Source: Agriotes lineatus (Eukaryota > Arthropoda > Insecta > Coleoptera > Elateridae). From it: 64,000 nucleotides of DNA. The notes beneath the pieces were generated by a model. That model did not search any database. It saw nothing but the letters and a program-made list of their open reading frames with translations, and had not been told where the DNA came from. The DNA lies in NCBI GenBank assembly GCA_940337035.1, contig CALNHX010007558.1, positions 1 to 64,000 of the forward strand, given 5' to 3'. Below, one piece after another: positions 1-9,730 of the stretch (position 1 is its first letter; every line of letters begins with the position of its first letter). The position numbers and the translations under genes are program-made.

Positions 1-1155
1 TCCTATAGTGGTGACGTTTGTAGCGGTGTGTGCTACATGGCACCCTTTCCAAGCGTTGATACATCTCGTCGATTATGCAGTTGGGGTTCTTCTCGACACT
101 ATTTATGATTGTAGGTGTACATAAATAGGTGTGCTCCTTTATTGGAATGCTGACCTCGAATTTGGACGGTGGTATGCTAAAGTACTGCTGATGGTTGTAG
201 TCCACAGCTAAGAAGTACGGGCTGACTGCTAAGGTTGCATACTTTCCGTTGCTGATTCTTCTGGTAATGGCGGTGACCTTGATGACCTCATATTCAGTTA
301 CTTCAGTAATATGGAAGTATCCAAATATTTTAATGGCTTCCTCGGTTTGCCCCACCTCCATTTTGTATACTGGCGATGGTAATATTCGTAGGTTTGGTGG
401 TAACTTCAAGGACAACTGACTAATTATTGTTGCTATTTGAGCTGAAATAAATGACTCCGCTTAAATACCGCGTCGAGCAACCTCTTGTATTTTTCTGCGA
501 CTTCTTGTAAATAGTTGCTGGCCACCTGATATGCTGATAGCACGTGAACATTTATTTTATTGACGTCGATGGATCTGTACCAGGCCTTCATTTCGTTAAG
601 AAGGTGGATTCCTTGGTTGAATTTTATTCGAAAGTTTTCTAACTTTGTCGTGATCCTGTTCTCCGTTTCTTTCACAGTGGTCATTGCAGCTAACATTAAT
701 TTTGCTTGGTGACTGGAAGTGTCGATTAGTACTTGCTGATTTTTGTCTAAATCAGCGATGTCCTTATATATCAGAAAAATCCCCAGTAGTCCTCTCCGTG
801 TGCGGTGTTTGGTTATTGTCCGGATGCTCCTCATATCCCACAAGATATTGTCTTGTTGCTCCGTTATGTGGTGCATGAGTTCCTTGCAAAACTGGTCTTC
901 CGTCATTTTGTTGCTATCGTCGCATAATTGCTTGAATTGTGTTGCGGTAGCGTTAATCCCATGCTCGTCTGTGATAAAGGCAGATATCGAATATTCCACC
1001 CCTATTCGAATTATCCCTCTATCGAGCTTCGAATTACCAACGTGTTCCACATATATTCCAGGTTGTAACCTCTGCAGCGTATAGTTTGCTATATTGCCGG
1101 GAATTATGTGACACATCATGAGCATGCATATTATTACTACTGAATGTGTTTTCAT
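1..1155 (-). pseudogene. env: env-like fusion glycoprotein of the BEL element, broken and incomplete
   Basis: Starts at ATG 1155-1153, in the same frame as and directly after the integrase C-terminus. Residues about 4-18 are hydrophobic and look like a signal peptide. An RTRRG site near residue 120, followed by a hydrophobic stretch, resembles a furin cleavage site with a fusion peptide, as in baculovirus F-type envelopes captured by insect retroelements. The frame stops at 433-435, but similar coding continues in another frame from about 445 to base 1 (for example YEVIKVTAITRR), so a frame change lies near 435-445. The C-terminus and membrane anchor are beyond the window. It could be an unrelated membrane protein, but position and cleavage site favour env. 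Confidence 0.7.
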
Positions 1156-4100
1156 ATCTCGTTTCCGCGTTGACCTTGTGGTAGGTCCGGAATTGCTGAT
1201 ACTTGCTTGCACTGAATTGCTCTTGTTGCTTACAGGTAGCTGACAAATATTTGTTATGGGCCGTTTGAACTGAGCTCTGTCTTTGCTCTGGATTGTCATT
1301 ACTCGTATCAGCCCATCCTTTCCTGGATGTGTTTCGATTACTCGTGCTAACGGCCATTTGTTCGCCGAGATATTGTCTTCTTTGAGGAGTACCAATTCCC
1401 CTATTTCTATGTTCTGTTTCGGAGCCTTCCATTTTCCACGTTGCTGTAGCCTGGATAGGTACTCCGTCGACCATGTTTTCCAGAAATCTCTTTTAATTTT
1501 CTGTAGCAATTTCCATTTGTTTAGAAGATTGACAGTGGCTATGGTGTCTTTCGGTTCGGCTTGGGTGATGAGTGCTTGTCCGATCAAAAAATGTCCTGGG
1601 GTGATTGCTGACACATCGTTCGGATCGTTATTCAATGGTGTCAGTGGTCTTGAGTTCAGACAAGCCTCAATTTGATATAACAGAGTTGTCATCTCTTCGG
1701 AGATGAGCGTACTGTCTCCGATGACCCGCTTGATGTGGTACTTGATTGACTTTACCCCTGCCTCTTAGATACCACCCATGTGGGGGCTTGCCGGGAGAAT
1801 GAAATGCCACTGGATTGCTTCGGTGCCCAACTGGTCCTATATTTGGGTGTCCAATAGCTTGCTTGCTCCCACAAAGTTGGTACTATTGTCACTATAAATG
1901 TGGGCGCACTTTCTTCTTCTTGCAGTGAATCTTCTGAATGCTGCTATGAAGGCATTATCAGTCATGTCGCTCACTGCTTCGATGTGTATGGCCTTTATGG
2001 CCAGACAAATAAAGATGGCGATGTACCCTTTGTAAGACTTGTTGCCTCTTTCTCTGGATACTCGTATTTGGATTGGTCCAGCGTAATCCAGTCCCGTGTG
2101 TGTAAATGGAATAGATGGTGTCACTCGTGCAGGGGGTAGTTGTCCCATTAGCTGGTGCATCGGTGCTGCTTTGAGTCTTGCGCACGTCATGCATTTGTTG
2201 ATGATTTTGGAAATGGTCTGCTTGGCTCGTACTATCCAGTACTTTCTTCTTATGAAGGCTAATGTTGCTTGATTACCTCCATGCAACGTTTGGTGATTAG
2301 CGTCCCTGATGATCAGCTTGGCCACATGATTGCTACTGGCTATGATGATGAGATGTTTCTTATCGTAAGGTAACAGCGAGTGCTGTGTCCTTCCTCCCAC
2401 TCGAAGAATTCCATCTCCATCTAGAAATGGGTGTACGTTGAATAATGTACTTTTGCTGTGCACTATTCTGCCTTGCTGTAGCAGATGATGTTCTCTAGGG
2501 AAGTCATGCCTTTGTGCTGATTTGATGATGCACTTTAGGCTATCACGTAGTTCGGTGGTGGATAGTTGCTGGATTGCTACGACTTCCTTTCTACATTTTT
2601 TTATGAACGGCTTGCAGTAGGCGATTATTCCAATCATTTTCCTGAATGATGAGAATCTTTCCATTACATCAGATGCCTCACTGATCGTTGCATGCACCGC
2701 TACCTGCCGGGGTTTCCTTCTTTCTTCTTTAGTGGTGCCTACCACTGGTGTCTGGGCCTTTATTCGACCTTGGGTGTCTTCATTTATTAACCATTCAGGG
2801 CCATGGAACCATAACGAGTGGTCACATAATTTGGACGGTTGAACTCCTCTTGTGACCAAGTCTGCTGGGTTGTCTTCAGTCTTGACATGATTCCAGCACT
2901 GCTCGCCGATGCACTCGTGAATTGTAGCAACCCGATTTGCCACAAAATTCTTCCATTTTTCTGGACCTCCTTTTATCCAGGCTAGAGTAATCATTGAGTC
3001 TGTCCAGGCATAAATCTCAATGTTATTTAATTCCATGGTTGAAATGGTCTGCTTCAATAATTTGGCTAATAATTCAGCCGCACATAATTCTAACTTTGGC
3101 AGCGTCTCCTTCATCTTGAGGGGTGCCACCTTTGACTTGGCTGTGAGTAACGTCACTGTTGTGGTCCCTGATGGTGAAGATTTTTTCAAGTAGATCGCCG
3201 CCCCATAAGCTCTCTCTGAGGAATCACAGAAACCGTGCATCTCCATGTGGACATCCTCTTCATAGTTTGTCCATCTAGGAATGTGTACCTCTTCTACCCT
3301 CGGTAGTTCTTGCCTGAATTTTAACCATTTTTCTTCTATATCCTTGGGTAATTCTTCATCCCATGAATACTGTCCGACCCATAACTCTTGTATGAATGAC
3401 TTAGCAATTATGATGACTGGTCCTAGTAATCCCAATGGGTCGAAAATTTTCGCTATTTCTGATAGGATCCTCCTTTTCGTTATTTCGCCTTGTGGCTGCT
3501 GCTTGACTTTGTATTGTAGTAAGTCAAGTGTTGGTGACCAATGTACTAATAGCGTTTTCCTAGTCGCATCCTCCTTGTCTCCTATTATAATGTTGGTGCT
3601 TTCTTCAGCATCTGGTAGGTTACTAGTCCATTTCCTTAGATTGAATCCTCCAGTTTCCAACATCTTGGTCAATTCCTTTTGGATGCTTCTTGCGTCTTCT
3701 TCGGAACTGGCTCCTTTTAGACGATCTTCTACATAGAAGTCTCTCATGGCAATCTGAGATCCTCTCCGGAAGTGGTGTTGTTCGTCTTTGGTTAACTTCT
3801 GGAGGGTCCGGACTGCTAGGTATGGAGCTGCGGTTGTGCCATAACTCACCGTGGTTAGCCGATACTCTTAGAGTGGTTGTGTTTTTGAGAATCTCCACAC
3901 TATTTTCTGGAAGTGCTGATCATCCTCAGCTATATGTATTTGTCTATACATTTTCTCGATGTCTGCGGTTAATGCAAACTTGTATTTCCTCCATCGCAGA
4001 AGAATATCTGTTAAATTTTGTTGTAGCCTTGGCCCAGTGTGCATCATTTGGTTCAGACTTTTCCCATTTGATGACTTGGATGAAGCGTCAAACACTACTC

Positions 4101-4437
4101 TTAACTTGGTTGTATCACTGTTCTCCTTTATGACAGCTTGGTGAGGAATGTAGTATCCTCTTTCTGGATCATCATCTTGATCCATTTTCTTCATGTGGCC
4201 TAAGGAAAGATATCCCTTCATAAATTCTTTGTATTCGGTCCCCAATTGTTTGTCAGTCTTGAATCGTTTCTCTATTTGGAGCTTCCTGGCAACTGCTCTC
4301 CGCTTCGACTCTCCCAATTGACTTGGGTTCTCTTTGAAAGGTATGTTTACCACATAGGTCCCATCTTGCATCCGAAAATGGGATGCCTCGAACTGTTGTT
4401 CACAGTCTTGATCCTCCTGTGAGATTGGTTTTTCCAT
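1156..4437 (-). pseudogene. pol: BEL/Pao pol: reverse transcriptase, RNase H, integrase
   Basis: Would copy the element's RNA into DNA and integrate it. From the 5' side (high coordinates): RT fingers and palm (RVVFDASSKS, ALTADIEKMYRQI), RT active-site region (FYVEDRLKGA), RNase H (YAWTDSMITLAWI), integrase zinc region (HGGNQ, CMTC), integrase core (TGLDYAGP, YSDNSTNFVGA), and the BEL integrase C-terminal domain (ITPGHFLIG, KRDFWKTWSTEYL). The frame is constant through the block but is cut by stops at 3868-3870, 1837-1839 and 1766-1768. The RT active site reads YVED where YVDD is usual, so the first catalytic aspartate appears replaced by glutamate. The integrase has SDNS where SDNG is usual. 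Both changes fit an inactive copy. Confidence 0.9.
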
Positions 4438-4470
4438 TAGGACTTCTTCTATTTCCCAAAATTTTCTGAG

Positions 4471-5324
4471 TTAGTGATCTTCTTCCAGATTAGATACCAT
4501 ACTCACCACTCTCATATTGGGTTGTTTTATTGCTTCTACTGCCCCAGATATGATCCATCCTAATTCTGTTCTTTGCGCCATCATCCCTTGTTTCGTCTTC
4601 TTAACTCCTTCTAGGAGTATATCTTTGTATAGATCTTCTCTTATTAGGATGTTTACTGGACCTGGCATGTTGTAGGTAGGATCGGCTAGTAGGCAATGTT
4701 CCCATGCGTCCTTTTCCTTCTCAATGATTGTGTTTCTTGGCAATGTTCCTGTCAACCTTGCCAATATAAGCGGATCTCCAAAAATTCGAAAATTTCTGGA
4801 GAATCGTGGTCTCATTTCTCTTCAACTTTTCCTCTGGATTTCCCAGCTTCGCTTTTTCCTAGCCCTATGATGTCTGCTTGGATTCTTACTCTCGGTAATG
4901 CCAATAATTGAGCTGCTTCTTCGGTTACCAATGATGCCTGTGACCCTGAATCGACCAATGCTCTCAACAGTTTATAATATCCTCCGGCTGTTATTACTTT
5001 CAAAAATGCCGTGGCTAGCAGAACTTCCTTCTGATTGGGATGTTTGATTTTTTTGCTAACTAGGCTGCTTACTTCTTCCACGCTTTGTCCGGTGGTAGTG
5101 GCCACTTGCGATTTCGTATTTGGCTCCTGTTGTGGTTTTGCTATTACTTGTTGTGGATTTCTTACCGGAGTTATGTTCCATTCCTTATGCAGCAAAGTAT
5201 GGTGCCATTTGTCACAGTTCTGGCACTTGTTCGAATTATAGCATTTTTCGTTTTCCTTGTGGACTAAACATCTCACACACAGCCGATGGCGAATGATGGT
5301 CTGGTACCGATCGTCACTGGTCAT
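4471..5324 (-). pseudogene. BEL/Pao gag C-terminal zinc knuckles and aspartic protease
   Basis: The first part carries the cysteine/histidine pattern of BEL gag knuckles (LCVRCLVH, CYNSNKCQNCDKWHHTLLH). It follows another knuckle-like stretch upstream (CLICNNSHKITQCPKF, about 5340-5390). The second part is a retropepsin-like protease (DUF1758 type) with the catalytic motif ALVDSGSQASLV. The frame closes at 4812-4814. The protease C-terminal half (RLTGTLPRN, ELGWIISGAVE) continues in another frame from 4815, so there is a one- or two-base frame change near 4812. A stop at 4471-4473 separates it from the RT frame. In an intact element this would be one polyprotein processed by its own protease. 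Confidence 0.85.
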
Positions 5325-5458
5325 GGAAATAAATTTTGGGCACTGTGTGATCTTGTGGCTGTTGTTGCAGATCAGACATTCACCGATGCTTGTTTGACAA
5401 CTTCTTACCGGCCATGGCTTTCTTGCTGACTGCGATGTTTTTATTGGCTTTGCGACCT

Positions 5459-6680
5459 TCAGCTACCTTTTCGAATCTTGAATCGCCTCAAGTGATTGGA
5501 ATTTTTGTTTTCCAAAAACTTCAACATATCTGCCAGATCCTGGATTTCTCGAGAATTAGTCAGCGACCGTTCATATAATTTCTTTGTTTTCTTGTCCAGC
5601 TTATTGACCAGCAGATGTGCTAGTATTGGTCTCCACGTATCTGTATTTAAGCCCATGTTGGATATGGCACGTAAACTTTCCATTGTTGTATCATGCAGCT
5701 GTTTCAGACTAGCTGCTGATTCATAGTTTAAATTGGGCAGCTCTAATACATTGTCTAAAAATTTTGAAAACAAAATTTTTTTGTTATGGTACCTGTTTGT
5801 CAGTAGGTCTCATGCGGTATCGTAATTAGCATCAGAAGCGTCGAGATGTTTTATTAATGTACTTGCCTCGCCTCTGGGGTAAGTTTTGAGGTACTGCATC
5901 TTTTCTGCCTTGCCTAATGTGGCATTGTTGTGCATGAGTCCCCCGAAAATGTGGTGGAAGGTTGTCCAATTTTCGTAACTTCCTTCAAAAATTGGCATGG
6001 TGATTTTTGGCAATAGGATGGCCAATTCTTCTAGTGGTCGTGGCTGCTCGCTTCTCGGGATGCTACTTATTTTGTTAAATATTTGAGCTATTACCTCATT
6101 GTAACGCTCTCGCATCTGATTGTAAACTTCGTGCGTGAAGTAGTCCTCCGCAAATTCTTGCTCCCCTCCGAGAATCTCCTCATGAAGGCTCGTGATGTTT
6201 TCCCACTGCTCGCATATTTTGCTCGCCTTATGCTTGTAGACCATTTTCGCCTGGGGTTGTTCTAATGCCGACACTGCCTCATCCAATACTTCGCTAAATA
6301 ATCGCATTTTGATTTCTTGATTCTTGAGTCTGCCTCCTTGTTCGATGGGGTTTTCCATTTTTTCGGTTTCTAAGGCGTTACTCTCCTTGACTGGCTGGAT
6401 TTAGCTTCTCCTGCCATTAGTGTATGTAATCTGTAATTACTTGAAATCTTTCTTTTACCTGGCTGTAGAAATCTTTTTTAATGTATTCGTGATCTGCTGG
6501 AAGTCGCTTTCGTAGTTCCATATCACTGCTCTCGAATGCCTTCCACAATCCTTTTAATTCATCTTCTTTCTTGGCTAGATACATTTGATTCTTCCTGCTT
6601 CCAGAATCCTTTTTCATATTTGTAAGCAACTGGCACATTTTGTCCGCCACCTGCTTCTGTTCCTTTATAATTGATCCCAT
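5459..6680 (-). pseudogene. gag: BEL/Pao gag (capsid) relic
   Basis: Three open pieces form one gag. 6680-6417 is an N-terminal alpha-helical region rich in K and E (LKGLWKAFESS). 6358-5810 repeats a similar helical pattern (ICEQWENITSLHEEI), then enters the DUF1759 capsid region (LPKITMPIFEGSYENWTTF). 5773-5459 is the rest of DUF1759 (ESAASLKQLHDTT, WRPILAHLLVNKLD). The second and third pieces share a frame and are separated only by TGA at 5810-5812. The first and second differ in frame or are separated by stops around 6360-6417. After 5459 coding resumes in another frame into the zinc knuckles. Assignment rests on DUF1759-like motifs and position directly upstream of the protease. Confidence 0.85.
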
Positions 6681-7194
6681 GTCGTTGGAACTAAACCTGG
6701 TTTAATAAGTAGTATCTTACCACTTTTATAATTTCCAAATTCTTAGCGGATCGATTGCCGCTGAAGATTCCTCTCGCTGCACGGCGGAAGCCCTTGGAAA
6801 TTTTTAGCAGGACTTATGCTGCTATCACTAATTCTTGCCTTTTCTTGTGGCGGGAATTCCTTTGATTAAGACGTAGGACGTTTTCTTCTTGGCGACGGCT
6901 CAATTTGTACTTCTCCCCAATCTAAACACAGAAAAGTACATACCAATCTTGTTGCAAGTCCTCCAAATTTTTTCCTACGAATATGGCTGATCCGGTCCAG
7001 TTGCCTACTTGCCTAGAGCAATGGATCTGTTCCGCGTGTCCCAGGACTCTTGATTGTTGCACTAACTTCTGTTTTTCTATCTCCAGTTGATTGGTTTGAG
7101 GATTTTTTGTTGGCTCGAAGGAAAAATGTAAAAAAACCTCCAATTTTCCTTTTCCTTCAAAGTCCGGTCCAGTTGCCCAAATAGCCCAAAATTT

Positions 7195-7214
7195 GGATCC
7201 GGGTCGAAGGACCA
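7195..7214 (-). other. Primer binding site of the BEL element
   Basis: On the minus strand the 20 bases read TGGTCCTTCGACCCGGATCC. They begin with TGG, as expected for complementarity to a tRNA CCA end, and start one base after the inferred LTR end. The tRNA species was not determined. Confidence 0.65.
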
Positions 7215-7215
7215 A

Positions 7216-7360
7216 TGTAAAAAAGGTAGCCAAATCCACTCTGGAACTTAGCACTTTTTTATAGTTTGCAGAACCAGATTAGTTCTTTGACAGGAGCTGG
7301 AGTTTCTTTCGTTGTTATAAGAGATAGGGTCAGAGAGTCAGGCCTAACCCCCTCGTTACA
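7216..7360 (-). repeat. Putative 5' LTR of the BEL element (short)
   Basis: A 145-bp segment that on the minus strand begins TGTAACGAG and ends TTTTTTACA, giving TG...CA termini with a short inverted TGTAA/TTACA. On the minus strand it contains TATAAAAAAG (around 7250-7262), a possible TATA box. It abuts the primer binding site. It is short for a BEL LTR, so the outer end could lie further out or be truncated. The partner LTR is outside the window. Confidence 0.5.
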
Positions 7361-8463
7361 AACATTTGTAGCCTTTGTTCCCCACTATCAATGAATATAC
7401 TATAATATCTAAAGGTATATTAAATTAATATTGATATTACAGAGTTTATATACAGAAAAATGTGTGCCGTGTTTTCACGACCTATTATTAAAACTACATT
7501 CATATGCGTTTTAACTAACGTAATTCTAAACGCTTGATTTGTTATTTGACCCACTAGCGCAAATTTGCACTGGTTGTACACGGCGTGCTTCGTAATGTGA
7601 CCCACTGCACTTGTAAAACTGCAGTGTTTGTTTATAAACACGGAACTGGCACTTGATTGCATGTGTTCCTTGCATTAATTTGTAATATGACACAGAAACT
7701 CGACGCAAACTGCCGAGCCTTGTTTACAAATTTCCTATCTAGCGCGCGTTACGCAGCTTTTGTGGGTTAATTGCGCGAACTTTTGCGTTTACATGATTAC
7801 AGTTCATTTTACACTTTTTACTTCAAATTCATGGGTAAACAAAGTTTGAACACTGTCTTTTCTTATGGCCTCCATATTGGATTCGCCATATTGAAATTTT
7901 CTCGTCAACCTTATGTCCCATAGAATGCTTGTTTTAAATTTCAGGTTTGTAGGTGATCGGGAGGTGCCGAAAAAGTAGGTCACCTTCTTGTGCAACAGAC
8001 ACTCCTGGATTTTATATATATTGATGTTGATTCCTAAAGCCTCTGGGGGGGGAGGGGGGTCCCACATCAACCCCCATAATTACGCCACTGCTTTTTTGCA
8101 TAGTGAAAGTCGTCTTTCTTTAACGAAAAATCGTAAAGAAAATAACACTTTTTTAACTATTTTATTGTCAATTTGACAGTTGTAAATTCTGAAGTCCTTT
8201 TCGACACAATTTCGAGTTACAAGAGATCACTATGCAAAAAACTAACGTGTACAACTCGGATCTCAAGTTACATACATTATACATTATAATACATTACATT
8301 ATTTATTATACGTATGTACTTTTTCATTTTTACTTTACGCATTGGTGTCTATATGAAAAGCTTTTTTTTTCTACGATCCCGCGGTATACACCTCTGCTTA
8401 TTTTATTCCAAAAATCTCTTTTTGTGCAAAGTTGATTTTTGCGGACATAATTACGGCTACAAA
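7361..8463. other. Spacer with a possible DNA-transposon end
   Basis: No gene recognised. At 8060-8093 the minus strand begins CAGTGGCGTAATTATGGGGG, a style of terminus seen at ends of insect DNA transposons, followed by a run of G. The open frame read from it on the minus strand (8070-7804) has no domain I recognise. The partner end was not found. Confidence 0.3.
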
Positions 8464-8527
8464 ATTCGTTTTCGCGGCTGTTACTATATCGCTGCCGTTG
8501 TTATTAGTAATAGCCGCGAAAACGAAT
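8464..8527. repeat. 64-bp perfect-armed hairpin
   Basis: Left arm ATTCGTTTTCGCGGCTGTTA and right arm TAATAGCCGCGAAAACGAAT are exact reverse complements (arms extend to about 23 bp), with a loop of about 18 bases. No gene is adjacent. It may be part of a decayed fold-back element. The flanking 8440-8710 stretch is richer in CG dinucleotides than its surroundings. Confidence 0.75.
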
Positions 8528-8874
8528 CTCGCGGCCGCAAACTTATCGACACGGTTGCACAAAAAATTAATAATATGTTTTTGATTATAATATGTACTGC
8601 GATTACACGAAACACGTTGCTTATGCTTTGTTCGCAAAATGTTTGGCTTCCGCGGATTAATTTGGCGGACTCTTCTTCGTCTAACCGGCCAAGCATTTCT
8701 GGGTACGCCAGTCATTTCGCGACCTAGGTATACAAATAACTATTATCTTTACACGAATGAACCAGAGATTTATGACCCGCACCGCACTTCTTAGTTCGGC
8801 AGTTGAGCTATGTCAATATTTATTTTTGCCTTAAGGATATTTAACATATTACAAATAATAACTGTACGTATATA

Positions 8875-9054
8875 CTGGGTGACCGGTTTCAAAACCGAAC
8901 ATAGCAAAAGCATGATATATCACCAGGTTAACAGAAACATTTAATTTAATTTAAAAACAAGGTTGTCAAGATCAGAACTTTAAATTATAGGAGTGGAGAG
9001 TGTTTACTAAAAATTAAAACATGCTATGTGTCTGTTTTGAAACCGGTCACCTGG
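8875..9054. mobile_element. 180-bp MITE flanked by TATATA
   Basis: Left end CTGGGTGACCGGTTTCAAAA and right end TTTTGAAACCGGTCACCTGG form about 33-bp imperfect terminal inverted repeats (both continue into ACATAGCA and its complement). The element is flanked by TATATA on both sides (8869-8874 and 9055-9060), a 6-bp target duplication or a TA duplication in a TA-rich site. It has no coding capacity. A TA duplication would fit the Tc1/mariner superfamily. Confidence 0.75.
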
Positions 9055-9436
9055 TATATACTTAGTGTTACATTTGACACTAGCATTGAGCTATTTTAAA
9101 ATGTTTTTCCCGCTGCTGATCATGTAAGTCAGTGATACAGCCTTAGTAACAAAACGTGTAAGTCCGTGATTATATTTGTTTGCTGCTTTTTCTTAACAAC
9201 GGAACTTAATATTATTATTAAGTTTCTAGGATAATAAAATTAGCAAAGCAAGATGCAGATTTAGACGTTTTGTTTATAAATTGCAAATGTATATGTGACA
9301 TCTGACACTCACAGGTAACGCGACTCACGAAAATTAATCCTGGTGACAGGTGACACACCAAACGATTTTTTCAAAAATCTAGGAAAATTTCGATAAGCAG
9401 CGGGAAAAATATAATAAGATAACTCGGAATCTATCG
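9055..9436. other. Non-coding spacer
   Basis: AT-rich sequence with no open frame or repeat I can support, apart from scattered short matches to the downstream dispersed repeat. Confidence 0.5.
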
Positions 9437-9512
9437 CCTATTAACATTTTCGGCAGGCAACAAGCCGCGACTTCCTCTTGGCTTGTACTTGCCTACCTCA
9501 AATGTTAATAGG
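9437..9512. repeat. 76-bp imperfect hairpin
   Basis: CCTATTAACATTTTCGGCAG on the left pairs with the reverse complement of the right arm, which ends CTCAAATGTTAATAGG. The arms extend for about 30 bp with mismatches through AGGCAA and CAAGCC. No gene is adjacent. Confidence 0.65.
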
Positions 9513-9520
9513 TCCTTACA

Positions 9521-9730
9521 TTCCTTGTTACTTAAATAGCTATTTCTGCAACCGTCTTAAAAGTCATCACTTTTAACAACCAAAATCTGTCATTGAAGTT
9601 GACGTTTCTCTTACTTATACAAAAAATATATGTTGTTAAGCAACACTTTTAGTTCCTAGGATTAAATTAGCTATTTATACAGCAAGAGGTAAAAGCCATA
9701 CTTTTTATCACTAGGCATGAAAATTCGAGA
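9521..9730 (+). repeat. Dispersed repeat family, copy 1
   Basis: Contains GCAACCGTC, AAAAGTCAT, TGACGTTTCTCTTACT, ATATGTTG, GCAACACTTTTA, CCTAGG, TAGCTATTTAT and AGGCATGA in order. The same blocks recur near 38745-38850 with 40166-40260 (plus strand) and near 49305-49480 (minus strand). It is non-coding; the class is unknown. Confidence 0.65.

Larger units (their letters stand above)
1..7360 (-). mobile_element. BEL/Pao-type LTR retrotransposon with env-like gene, decayed, incomplete
   Basis: Read on the minus strand the order is LTR (7216-7360), primer binding site, gag, CCHC knuckles and aspartic protease, reverse transcriptase, RNase H, integrase, then an env-like gene that leaves the window at base 1. 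This gag-pro-RT-RH-IN order, the BEL-style DSGSQ protease and the BEL-type integrase C-terminus (ITPGHFLIG) place it in BEL/Pao rather than gypsy. The 3' LTR lies outside the window, so age cannot be read from LTR divergence. At least four in-frame stops and several frame changes show it is no longer functional. Confidence 0.9.

Noticed and set aside
8398..8727. Overlapping frames on both strands around the 8464 hairpin
   Set aside because: They arise from the palindrome and CG-rich flanks; no domain.
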